Source of the DNA: Cydia pomonella
Taxonomy: Eukaryota; Arthropoda; Insecta; Lepidoptera; Tortricidae
Assembly: GCF_033807575.1 (NCBI RefSeq)
Contig: NC_084724.1
Span: forward strand, 11,151,228 to 11,215,227
Direction of reading: 5' to 3'
Length of the DNA: 64,000 nucleotides
Position numbers and translations under genes: made by a program
Notes under the pieces: generated by a model
What the model was told of the DNA's origin: nothing
Databases searched by the model: none
The model's input: only the letters and a program-made list of their open reading frames with translations
Shown here: positions 46,491 through 57,290 of the stretch, in pieces
How positions within the stretch are numbered: position 1 is the first letter of the stretch
Layout of the letters: every line of letters starts with the position of its first letter

Positions 46491-47121
46491 GCAGTAATCT
46501 TGTATCAAAAATGAAATTTTTGACATAAAAATAATAAGCATTGTTTTATTTTTGTTTATATATCACCATTACCTTTCCATTGCCACGCGAAATATTCCAG
46601 GTCCATTATCGAGGTGATATATTATTCAGGCTTCACGGGGCGTTAATTAAACTGCTATTTGTGATACATTGCTATCGCGGAAATAACTGAATATGCATGA
46701 CCCATATTTAAAAATAATGATAATTTAAACGTAGCAGTAAAATCTCGGCGATGTACTCCGTCGACCCGCCGACATATGTACCTGTTGACCGACCTAGCAC
46801 ATACTGTTCAACAGTCCAGGCGGGAGGTAAAACTTGCAGTTAGTGAAATGGTAATTACTTGTATAACTATAAGCAGATAGTACCTAGTAGGTTTCTTAAA
46901 GTACATCATTATTTTTGTAAGGTACAATATTTTATCTTGCAGCTTATGCTGAGCCCGTTAGTTTTATGTTATTGTGACTGGCACCATACTTATGTTGTGA
47001 ACGAAGTTCCTTATAGCACGGTACGGATTTGGCGGATGAAGGCTAAGTAAGAACTTTCCGTCGTTTTGGCGTTTCTTTCTTAATAAAAAAAGTAGTAAAG
47101 TTAGTAATTTATTTCTTATTT
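46491..47121. other. Non-repeat stretch with an exon-like segment
   Basis: At 46945 an acceptor-like TTATCTTGCAG precedes a frame that runs to a stop at 47050 and includes LCYCDWHHTYVVNE. The CxC motif recalls Kazal exon 2, but the phase and the later cysteines do not fit, so I do not call it a gene. Confidence 0.3.
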
Positions 47122-47233
47122 TCATGAACATGAACACGAACATGGATATGAACATGAACATTAACACAAACATGAACATGAACATGAACATTAACACAAA
47201 CATAAACACGAACATGAACACGAAAATGAACAT
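47122..47233. repeat. (GAACAT/GAACAC)n hexamer minisatellite
   Basis: About 19 imperfect copies of a 6-bp unit. The antisense frame reads as a Met/Phe/Val run, which is a repeat artefact. Confidence 0.9.
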
Positions 47234-47480
47234 AAGAAAGATTTCCTCATATGTGATGTAAAACGCAGTACGTGTCCACTTCCTTTCTTAACTTCGTTCC
47301 AACCCAGTGTTCTTCGACACTCACGCATTTTTGATGGCAATAAATGGTTTCTTATGCTTTTTCTTTATAAATGAAAGTGCGCTGTGAAGGTCTTAAATTT
47401 TACTCCATAAATGTATCTTATTCTCTGATTCAGGTGATTTCTTCAGTCAAGATCATAGTATAAGCTGCAAATATACTCAC

Positions 47481-47543
47481 ATCATGTTTGGAATCCTTTT
47501 TCATAGACCCACCGTGGCCGCCGGTGCTCTGCACTGTATTCAT
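47481..47543 (-). CDS. Probable first coding exon of an unidentified gene
   Basis: On minus, ATG at 47543 starts 21 codons (MNTVQSTGGH..., ending ...KKDSKHD) that finish at a strong donor, GTGAGTATA, in phase 0. An acceptor-like TGTAAACAG lies seven bases upstream of the ATG, so the 5' UTR may be on an earlier exon. The composition (Gly, Ser, Lys, Asp) is that of a cytosolic N-terminus, with no signal peptide. I cannot name the protein. Later exons should lie at lower coordinates, perhaps outside or within the Kazal introns; I found none that I trust. Confidence 0.45.
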
Positions 47544-48055
47544 GGTTCTCCTGTTTACACCACCTTATACCCAACGTTAACCAAATCCCACACTAAATTT
47601 GTAGGAACACAACGGTAAAAGTAGCGCGTTGTCAGCCAAAACACTTGAAGGATTTGCACAGTTCGTATTATTGCTAAACACTTCAGTCACTTTCCTAAGT
47701 AACACACTAAATTGACTTAATTTCAGCTAGGTACCTATCTAGATTCTCAACAATGATGTCATGAATTCAACTAGTTTAAATGGACATGTCACTACGTCTA
47801 GGCACTGTTTTAAGGTACGTCACAGCACGGAATTTTCAACAACGCAACATCCTGATACAATTTTTGTCGTGTTTTTGTTTTTGTGTGCTTCAAAACTAAA
47901 TGAAGTAAATTACAAAATGCTTGTATTAAATAACTGCTAACGTTCAATATCGCTGTCAGGCACGAAAATGTCAAGAGCGAATTGCTTATCAGGCCCGTGT
48001 TAGAGCTACTCGGAGGGAAGGGGTAGTGTACCTAGGTATGTACGATTACCTGTAG

Positions 48056-48358
48056 TTTTTCGCGTTCCGTAGCTCAAAAGAAAAAAACGGAACTCTTATA
48101 GGATCACTTTGTTGTCCGTCCGTCCGTCCGGATGTATCGAGTTGAAATTCGTTTATGACGCAAAAAACGTAAATTTCGAAAATGTCAACAAAGGAATCAA
48201 AATTTATAGGGTAGGTACTTCCCGTGGACCTTGAACTATGAAATTTGGCAAGTAATATCGTTTTTCACTACAAATACAGGGAAAAAAACTGAAAACTTGT
48301 ATAAAAAATTAGTGAAATTTGTACGGTGGGCGAGTCCGACTAGTACTTCTCCGGTTTT
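48056..48358 (-). mobile_element. Dispersed TIR-type repeat
   Basis: It starts GCGTTCCGTAGC, has GTCCGTCCGTCCGTCCGG, and ends GGGCGAGTCCGACTAG then CCGGTTTTT. This is the reverse orientation of the family at 53302-53506. Confidence 0.65.
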
Positions 48359-48763
48359 TGTTATGTAGTAAACATTTTAGTGACAATCAGATAACGACCG
48401 TGGCAGCTTAAATTTTTACTAATTTACGCTTGCAATATCTTCATAACATAATTAAGCAATTAATTACCTACTATAACTTACAGACCCCACAGTCTAACCC
48501 ATTGTTGAGTGAAGCTACGACTATTATTAAAAAAACCACTGTATTTTAATAAATAAAATAAATAATAAAGTCGTGTGTTGTATTAAGATGACAGCTGACA
48601 GGCCATGTGAAATATATTATAGTTATGGATAAAGCCAGTAAACCTTCTGTACATTTATGGAATTTAATTTCTCGTTTTGTACCGTGTACCGTGACAGCCA
48701 ATATGAAAGCCGTTAGGGATCTTGGCACAGAATTTATATACCTTAACCGTACTTTAGTAAATA

Positions 48764-48960
48764 ATAATAATAATAATAATTCAGCCTATATACGTCCCAC
48801 TGCTGGGCACAGGCCTCCTCTCATGCGTGAGAGGGCTCGGGCTATAGTCCCCACGCTAGCCCAATGCGGATTGGGGACTTCACATACACCTTTGAATTTC
48901 TTCGCAGATGTATGCAGGTTTCCTCACGATGTTTTCCTTCACCGAAAAGCCGCACTTTAG
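48764..48960 (-). mobile_element. Retroposon tail with (AAT)n end
   Basis: The stretch with CGTCCCACTGCTGGGCACAG and CCAATGCGGATTGGGGACTT is one I recognise as a very common lepidopteran retroposon 3' end, here reversed, with the (AAT)n at 48764-48780 as its tail. Confidence 0.7.
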
Positions 48961-49255
48961 TACTATTCCTTATTCTGTGATATTAAGTATGGATCGCCGC
49001 TGACCTTAGCGATGAAATTGGGGATAACTTAACAAAAAGCCACGAAATCACAGAATGTAGTTTTATCCGTGGGAACCCTAATAACTCGCAGCTTACGCCC
49101 CGTTCCACGTAGATTTATATTAGAATTTACATAAAGCAATTTGTGACTGGTCACGGCAGGCGCTGTATAGTACTAGCTATATCTAATATGACTGTTATCT
49201 GCTTATAGGTGTAGCAAAAATATATTTTAATTTTGGATTTGGGTATACTTATGTA

Positions 49256-49945
49256 CCGTAAAACTACCCACTTATAATCCAGCACTACAACTATAGCCCT
49301 TTTTAAATATGTTGCATAACTGAACGAAGATATTCGAGTTAGTTTTTTTTTTTAATTTATTGAGAAACAAACAGTCTTAAAATAAACATATGAGCAACTT
49401 AGCTAATAGCTACAAATTCATTTTGTTATAGACCTAAAGTTTCCTAATTAAAAAACATCGATGTACAATTGAAGATAAATAATAGTGTAATGTACATACT
49501 CGTAACTAAAACATAAAGTATAAAAAATAGAGAACAGAGAAAAGACTCAAATTACAGGTACCTACTATCGGGTTGCTGCAACTTTTAACCATCATTTTAA
49601 TAAAGAATATACGGTTCTTTTGAAGAGGCCTTATGAATTACAAAACAAATCTGCATCCATGCATTTTTAATTGTACTGCTTACATGCGCGCCCAATATAT
49701 GAATGCTGTGCGTATTTAGTTTTGCTATTAGGAATGCTAAATAATGCCTTACTGCGACAACCACGTTTATTTCTACGGGGGACACGGAAACCAATTTTAT
49801 GTAATAATAAGTCGGGGGCATCTAAAACATCAATAATTTTGATTAAAAATACTAAATTTGTACATGACCGTCTAAGTGAAAGCATCGTGTAGGTGAAGTG
49901 GAAGTGAATTTCTGAGGAGTATCGACTATAGTTGGATGGTTTTTG
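49256..49945 (-). mobile_element. Degenerate MITE family member enclosing a LINE tail
   Basis: The left end CCGTAAAACTACCCAC and the right-hand CTATAGTTGGATGG resemble the 236-bp MITE at 45588. Between them, the minus strand at 49885-49590 encodes DAPDLLLHKIGFRVPRRNKR and AQHSYIGRACKQYN, a LINE C-terminus with a later stop. Confidence 0.5.
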
Positions 49946-50599
49946 TTTTTTTTTTTTATATTAATAATATTTCATTGGCTTTAATACCTATATACTAAAT
50001 TGCGTTTTCCAAGCATTTAACATAACAATCTGTCACTTCAACAAAACTTCGAAATAGACATAGTGTAGGAAATAAAGGTAGTGGACCCCGCTGTAATTCC
50101 TCTGCCAGAAAAAACTTTACAGTATGATAAAGTATCAATAAATAAAAAGTATTGTCTTAATTTCCAACGAATAATAATAATAGGATTTAAGTAAATACCT
50201 AAAGTATTAAATCGTTAATATCTTTTTACGGAAAAATGCTCCGTTTAAACTTTCTTCACCAGACATATTCATGTAACGTATTACAACAATATATGAAATA
50301 TCCAAAAAAATATCCCAGCATAAATACCAATATTAATAAAATATAATTTTTGAACGTGTCTTGGACCGGAAAATTACTCCATCTAATTTTTTCACTGAAA
50401 TGCCATTTTATTGCCGTTTTATAGCTACAAATTGAAAATCTAAAAAAAAATCCATGTAACTATACTATTTTCAGAAATTGCCTTTTTACTCGCTGTGAAA
50501 AATTTCTCTATCCATTTTATTTATTGAATTAAGATCACAGTTTTATTTCCATCCAACTATAAAAACATCCAAAAAAATAACGAGCGTATTAAAAACTTA

Positions 50600-50720
50600 A
50601 CATATCGGGAGCAGTGTGTAGGGAGCGGGGTGTACAAGCGGGGTGCGGGAGCGGTACCGGCCGCCGCCAGCGCGCGCGCCGCGCCTGCCCGGCGCGGCGG
50701 TGGCAGCTTGCTACTTCTCT
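50600..50720. promoter_or_regulatory. GC- and CpG-rich promoter-like patch
   Basis: In an AT-rich setting, this 120-bp stretch (GGCCGCCGCCAGCGCGCGCGCCGCGCC...) is extremely rich in CpG. It contains no long frame. It could be the promoter or 5' UTR of the minus-strand gene whose coding exon may be at 47481-47543. The distance (3 kb) is ordinary for a first intron. Confidence 0.4.
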
Positions 50721-51599
50721 ATTCATTCGCGTATCGCCTAGGTGCATAGGTTAATGTTTTTAAAAATATTGCTACATGTTTCTTTTTTGACCTGCCTAAT
50801 GCCTGCCTGTCTGTGTAGTACCTACCGTAAGTATAGTCTCTACCGTACCTACAAATGAAGTAGGTAGGTTATGCGATGTGTCTAATTTAAATATTTATAT
50901 TCTTAAATTCAATTTATTCAATTCGAGTCGTACGTATTAGGCCACCAAACGAAGGAAAAAACGGGGAAATAATTCGTGTATAAGCGAATTTTGGCATAGT
51001 TGTAGATAAATAACATACTGAAAGTACTGATAGATGGGGGTGGCGCTATTGTGTACGGGGGAGGGAGGGTTTAAATGTCCCTTTTTTTAGTTTATCTTAA
51101 ATAACTCGTGAACGGTGGCCCATATCAAAAAAATGATCTATCACGCAAATCATCTATATAACATTTCCTACAAGAAAAATTCAGTACACTTTTTACTAGG
51201 ATCAATATTTAAAAAGATATTAAAGCGAGAAAATTAATTAAAATCAATTTTCTGGTCCATTTTTCTATATTTTCGTAAACGGTGGCAATTAGCAATAAAC
51301 GCTGTAAAATGTAAATAATCTACACAAAACTTCTACAAAAAATTCAGTACACTTTGTGAAAGGATCAATATTTAAAAAGATATTAAAAAGGGAAAGTTAA
51401 TAAAACCAATTCTAAAGTTCATTTTCTTTAGTTTTCGTAAATAATTTGTAAAGTATGACCCATAGCAAAAAAAATGTCTTATACATAAATATATAAGTAA
51501 CATAAAATTTTCTATAAGAAATATATAGCACACTTTTCGCTAGGATGAATATTTAAAAAGATACTAATGCGGGAATGTTAATAATAATCAATTTTAAAA

Positions 51600-52135
51600 A
51601 CCCTTTTTAGTTTTCGTAACTAACTCGTAAACGGTATTCCGTAGCAAAACACATTCTTATACATAAAGAATGCACATAATATTTCCTACAAAAAATAATT
51701 CGATCACTTTTCTCTAGGATCAATATTTAAGAAGATATTATAGGGGGTAAATCAATTCATAGGTACTTTTTTAGTTGTTCGTAAATAACTCTTAAACGGT
51801 GCTCCAGTGCAATAAGAATGTTAAACATTATTTATGTTTAAAAATGAATATTTAAAAAGATACTAATGCGGGAATGTTAATAATAATCAATTTTAAAAAC
51901 AGTTTTAGTTTTCGTAAGTAACTCGTAAACGGTAGCCCGTAGCAAAACACATTCTTATACATAAAGAATGCACATAATATTTCCTACAACAAATAATTCG
52001 ATCACTTTTCTCTAGGATCAATATTTAAGAAGATATTATAGGGGGTAAATCAATTCATAGGTACTTTTTTAGTTGTTCGTAAATAACTCTTAAACGGTGC
52101 TCCAGTGCAATAAGAATGTTAAACATAAAAACTTA
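51600..52135 (+). repeat. Recent ~296-bp tandem duplication inside the inverted element
   Basis: The stretch with CACATTCTTATACATAAAGA through GTGCTCCAGTGCAATAAGAA occurs at about 51650-51825 and again at 51946-52120 with few differences. Confidence 0.8.
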
Positions 52136-53301
52136 ACATAAAATTTTCTGGAAAAAAGATTTCTTACACTTTTTCTTTAGGATCAATATTATTGAGATAT
52201 TAAACGGCGAAAGTTAATTTTAATCAATTCTGCACATTATTTGTGTTTCTCGCTTTAAAAGCTTAATAAATATTGATCTTAGGGAAAAGTGTTCCGCATG
52301 TCTTTTGTAGAATTTTTTATTATAATTGTTTATATACACATATATATTTTTTGCTATAGGTCATACTTTACAAACTATTTACGAAAAACTAAAAAAAGAG
52401 ACCTGAGGATTCATTGTAAGTAACTTTGCTCCTCTTTGACTAAAAAACCGGACAAGTGCGAGTCGGACTCGCCCACCGAGGGTTCTGTAATTTTTTGTAT
52501 TTGTTGTTATAGCGGCAAGAGAAATACATATAAATATAAATATTTCTGTCATAGCATGCCAAACTATAATTCTAAACGTAACCAGCGACAATGATATCGC
52601 TCGGAGCGCACGTGAGACAATTGCATCGACGCGGCTGCGAGCTTTAAATGGCCCTTTTTTAGTTTATCTTAAATAACTCGTAAACGGTGGCCCATATCAA
52701 AAAATGTTCTTTCACGCAAATCATCTAAATAAAATTTCGTACAAGAAAAATTCAGTCCACTTTTTCACTAGGATCAATATTTAAAAATATATTAAAGCGG
52801 GAAAGTTAATTAAAATCAATTTTATGGTCCATTTTTCTATATTTTCGTAAACGGTGGCAATTAGCATAAAACGCTGTAAAATGTAAATGATCTACACAAA
52901 ACTTTCTACAAAAAAGATTCAGTACCCTTTGTGAAAGGATCAATATTTAAAAAGATAAGAGAGGGAAAGTTAATAAAACCAATTCTAAGGTTCCTTTTCT
53001 TTAGTTTTAGTAAATAATTTCTAAAGTATGACCCATAGCAAAAAAAATGTCTCATACATAAATAAGTAACATAAAATTTTCTATAAGAAATATGTAGCAC
53101 ACTTTTCGCTAGGATGAATATTTAAAAGATACTAAAGCGAAAAATAGGGAAAAATGTTCCGCATGTCTTGTGTAGAAATTTTTATTATAATTGTTTATAT
53201 ATATTTTTTTTGCTATAGGTCATAATGCTTTACAAAATTATTTACGAAAACTAAAAAAGAGACCTGAGGATTAATTGTAAGTAACTTTGCCCCTATGACT
53301 A

Positions 53302-53506
53302 AAAAAAACCCAACAAGTGCGAGTCGGACTCGCCCACCGAGGGTTCCGTACTTTTTAGTATTTGTTGTTATAGCGGCATCATCTGTGAAAATTTCAACTG
53401 TATATCACGGTTCATGAGATACAGCCTGGTGACAGACGGACGGACGGACAGCGCAGTCTTATTAATAGAGTCCCGTTTTACCCTTTGGGTACGGAACCCT
53501 AAAAAG
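53302..53506 (+). mobile_element. Dispersed TIR-type repeat, short full copy
   Basis: It begins AACCCAACAAGTGCGAGTCG, contains GACGGACGGACGGACAG, and ends GGGTACGGAACCCTAAAAA. It is inserted in the large inverted element. Confidence 0.7.
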
Positions 53507-55036
53507 GACCTGGAAACTGATTATAATGAATTTTAATATCTCATTAAATATTAATCCTAGCGAAAAAATTTACGGAACTTTTGTTGTACAAAATTACATT
53601 TCTATTATTAATGTATAAAGAACTTTTTGCATTGGGCCACTGTTTACGAGTTATTTACGAAAAACAAAAAAAATTAGGGACTTGTAAATTGTTTGTGATT
53701 TACTTTCCCCCTTTAATATTGTTTTAAATATTGATCCTGGAGAAAAGTGTTCTGTATGTTTTTTGTAGGAAATATTATGTTAATTATTTATGTATAAGAA
53801 CCTGTTTTGTTATGAGCTGCCGTTTAAGAGTTATTTACGAAAAACTAAGAAGTGACTTTAAAATTGATTAGTATAAATATTCCCTCTTTAGTATCTTTTT
53901 AAATGTTGATCCTAGCGAAAAGTTTCATATATCTTTCCTGTAGAAAAAATTATGGTTAATATTTATGTATGAGAGATTTTTTGCTATGGATCATACTTTA
54001 CAAATTATTTACGAAAAACGAAAGAAAAGGAACCTTAGAATTGATTTTAATTGACTTTCCCCCTTTAATATCTTTTTTAAATATTGATACTTTCAAAAAG
54101 TTTACTGAATCTTTTTTGTAAAAAAAATGTGTAAATTATTTACGTTTTACAAGGTTTTTGCTATTTACGGGTTATTTACGAAAATATAGTAAAATGGACC
54201 ATAAAATTGATTTTAACTGACTTTCCCGCTTTAATATTTTTTAAATGTTGATCCTAGCGAAAAAGTGCACTGAATCTTTCGATTAGGCAATTTTATATAT
54301 ATTATTTACGTTAAAGAACATTTTTTGCTATGGGCCACCGTTTATGAGTTATTTAAGAAAAACTGAAAAAAGGGACCTTTAAACCTTCCTTCAGCTTATA
54401 GTACAAGTTTCATCAAAACTGGTTCAGTAGTTTTAAAGATCTCGACGGTTAAGTTTTAAGATATCGCAATTTATTAACGATAAGCATACAATAAGTAGGT
54501 AATCTTTATTACGTGGCAAAAATTCTAGAACCTAGTTGTTTTTGACGTCGGTTGTTATTAACGTCTTTAGCGTGATATTATTCTAATCTATGTTATATAA
54601 AACTGCGTAAGTATATATTATTCGGTACAAAGAAAACGCAAAAATCACTAAATGTAGTGTAAAGACTCACACATCAGTGACAACGACAACTCCCTTCTTA
54701 AGTGTGGACTGCGGGTCACGCGGTCGGGTCGTACTAGTAGCACAAGGACACTAATCTGCACTTAACTGCTAAAGGAAGACGGTACATTATTGCGTAACCG
54801 CGGGATGGATTTATCTTCACTTCAAAAATTTCGGTGTTCTGGATGATATTTCTTTTGGATATTTTGAATTTAAGTGTATACGTGACTACTTAGTATATAT
54901 TTAAAAAGAATACAGGCTGAGAAATTTTCCACTCTCAGTTTTTAATTGTTGTAAAATACATACATTTGGGTATGTATTATTTTGGATATTCTTACCCACT
55001 ACGCCAAATTATATTCTAAGATCATATAAGAAGAAA

Positions 55037-55670
55037 AAACCGGCCAAGAGCATGTCGGGCCACGCTCAGTGTAGGGTTCCGTAGTTACTCTTCCGTCACA
55101 TTAAGCTAAACTGGAGCTTAAAGTATAGTAAATTGTTAACCAAGGGATGAAACGGTACCTTTCACCCGAGTTAAACAAATAGGCAAATTTGCATAATCAG
55201 TACCTAATTAAAGTAAGTCTTTTTACTATGAAGGGAAAACTTTTTGCGATAACTCAAAAACAGCTAAACTGATCATGTCCGCTCTAGTTTTCATTTAATG
55301 TCTTTCTTAAGCTCTACTTCCACGATTTTTTTCATATTTTTTGGACCTATGGTTCAAAAGTTAGAGGGGGGGGGACACATTTTTTTATTCTTTCGGAGCG
55401 ATTATCTCCGAATATATTCACTTTATCAAAAAATGTTTCTTGAAAACCCCTAGTAGTTTTGAGAGACCTTTCCAACGATACCCCACACTCTAGGGTTGAA
55501 GCGAAAAAAATAATTCACCCCCACTTTACGTGGTAGGGGAGGTACCCTAAAAAAAATTAAATTTTTAGATTTTATTGTACGACTTTGTCGGCTTTATTGA
55601 TTTATATATCCATGCCAAATTTCAGTTTTCTAGCACTAACGACCACGGAGCAAAGCCTCGGACAGACAGC

Positions 55671-55710
<40 letters not shown>

Positions 55711-55769
55711 GGACATGGCGAAACTATAAGGGTTCCGTTTTATGCCATTTGGCTACGGAACCCTAAAAA
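55037..55769 (+). mobile_element. Dispersed repeat, longest copy in the window
   Basis: AAACCGGCCAAGAGCATGTC opens it and TTTGGCTACGGAACCCTAAA closes it. A microsatellite (ACAG)n at 55662-55712 is embedded near the end. It is closely related to 22990-23640. Open frames across the ACAG run are artefacts. Confidence 0.7.
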
Positions 55770-56199
55770 TGACAGAGCAATTTTCCGATGAAAATGAGCG
55801 TCATAAAAAGGAATTATCATTTAAAAAAAATCACATGTTTGACAAAATTTTTAGATTTTTTTTCTAGTATTACATACTGATACAAATAACTTATTTGGTA
55901 AAATAATTTTTGGACAGAGGAATTACTCGGTTAAACAGATTTATATTTTTACGTTATAAATACCTAACTTAGAAGTGTTTTTTTTTTTTTGGATATTTAT
56001 ATGTTAGTTTCGACTCATACTATTCAATAACCAAGCAAAATTTCATCGACTGAGAAATTAATGCATGGGTCTCCATACAACGACTTGCTTCATTTCCTAC
56101 ACTATTTAGTGATTCTATTCAAAATTTAAATTAAAGCTGCAGCCCGAACATTAATCGACACGAATTGTTCTCCCGGAAGGAGGCGCGGGGGGGATTCGA

Positions 56200-57290
56200 G
56201 TTTGGTACGGTCGTACAGGGGGCGGTCCGGTGACCTCCGGAAAAATCCGACATTCGGTCTACCGGATCGGGACAGAAAAATGTTTGACGGCCCGGCTAAA
56301 CGGTGGGAGATAGTGGGGGGGTGCTCGACCGAATGTCACAGAGGACCCCGGGCAGTTTCGGAGGCCGCCATTTTTTTTTCAAAATGGCGGATTCAAAATG
56401 GCGGCCGATTTCAAGTCGGTCCCGGCGCGCTCAAATTTCGGTCACGGAATCTCGGGGCCCTCTAGATCGGTATGGAAAAAAAAAATTTGGAAAAAATCCA
56501 AGATGGCGGACACCATGGCCACTTTTATTTTGTATGGCAACTTTTAAACGGTGACAGATAGGTGGGGGGTGCTCGACCAAATGTCATAGAGGGCCCCGAG
56601 ACAAATGTAATGGCATTTAAAAAAATTCAAAATGGCCGACTCGAAATGGCGCCGAAATTTCAAAACGGTCCGAGAGCGCCGAGAACCGGTATGTGGGTAC
56701 ATATGGGCCCCCGCATTCGAAAAAAAATTTTTTTTTTTTTTTTAGCTCGAAAAAAAATTTGTATGGGATTTTTTTTCGAATCCCCCACATGCCAAACGGT
56801 GAGAGATAGGTCGGGGGAGCTCGACCAAATGTCATAGAGGGCTCCGAGTGGAATCTGAATAAGAAAAAAAAATTCAAAATGGCCGACTTTTTTTTTTTTC
56901 TAAAACTTCAAAAAGGTCCGAGCGCTCTGAAATTTTGGTCGCGGTATCTCGGAGCCCCAATGACTCGTACGGAAAAAAAAAATTTTGGAAAAAATCCAAG
57001 ATGGCGGAAAAATGGCCAGTTTACTTTTGTATGGCAACTCTCAAACGGTGCGTGATAGGTGGGGGGTGCTCGACCAAATGTCATAGAGGGCCCCGAGACA
57101 AATAAAACTGCATCAAAAAAAAATTCAAAATGGCCGACTTTTTTTTTTTCTTTTTTTAATGTTGGTCCGAGCGCGCTGAGATTTTGCATGCGGCGAGCCT
57201 GGGGGGCCAAGATTACCATATGAAAAAAAGTTTTTTGGAAAAATCCAAAATGGCGGTGGACAGGGGCAAAGTAAAATTTCCAAGTAGGTT
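56200..57290. repeat. ~247-bp tandem repeat, four units
   Basis: The anchor (AAACGGTG then GATAGGTGGGGGGTGCTCGA, variant by unit) occurs at about 56300, 56546, 56796 and 57043. Each unit also carries AAAATGGC-type blocks, a GTCCGAGCGCGCTGA-like block, a poly(A) stretch and TCCAAGATGGCGG. The recurring AAAATGGCGG and AAAATGGCCGAC motifs are part of the unit. Open frames across it are repeat-derived. Confidence 0.85.

Larger units (their letters stand above)
51060..54400. repeat. 3.3-kb inverted element built from ~170-bp sub-repeats
   Basis: The outer ends are inverted copies: GGGTTTAAATGTCCC...AACGGTGGCCC at 51069-51120, and GGGCCACCGTTTATGAG...GGGACCTTTAAACC at 54322-54387. The left arm has plus-oriented sub-repeats at about 51110, 51279, 51450, 51630, 51795, 51927 and 52092. 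The right arm has minus-oriented ones near 53640, 53820, 53990, 54165 and 54330. Between them are a minus unit (52375), three plus units (52680, 52855, 53025) and a minus unit (53240). Two insertions of another repeat (52441-52510, 53302-53506) interrupt it. No coding frame. Confidence 0.8.

Noticed and set aside
46964..47233. 89-codon Met/Phe-rich frame
   Set aside because: It is antisense to the GAACAT hexamer repeat; low-complexity artefact.
48607..48960. 117-codon open frame
   Set aside because: Its second half is a common retroposon tail and an (AAT)n run. The first half has no recognisable feature.
55575..55791. Frames with QTDRQTDRQTDR
   Set aside because: They are translations of the (ACAG)n microsatellite inside a dispersed repeat.
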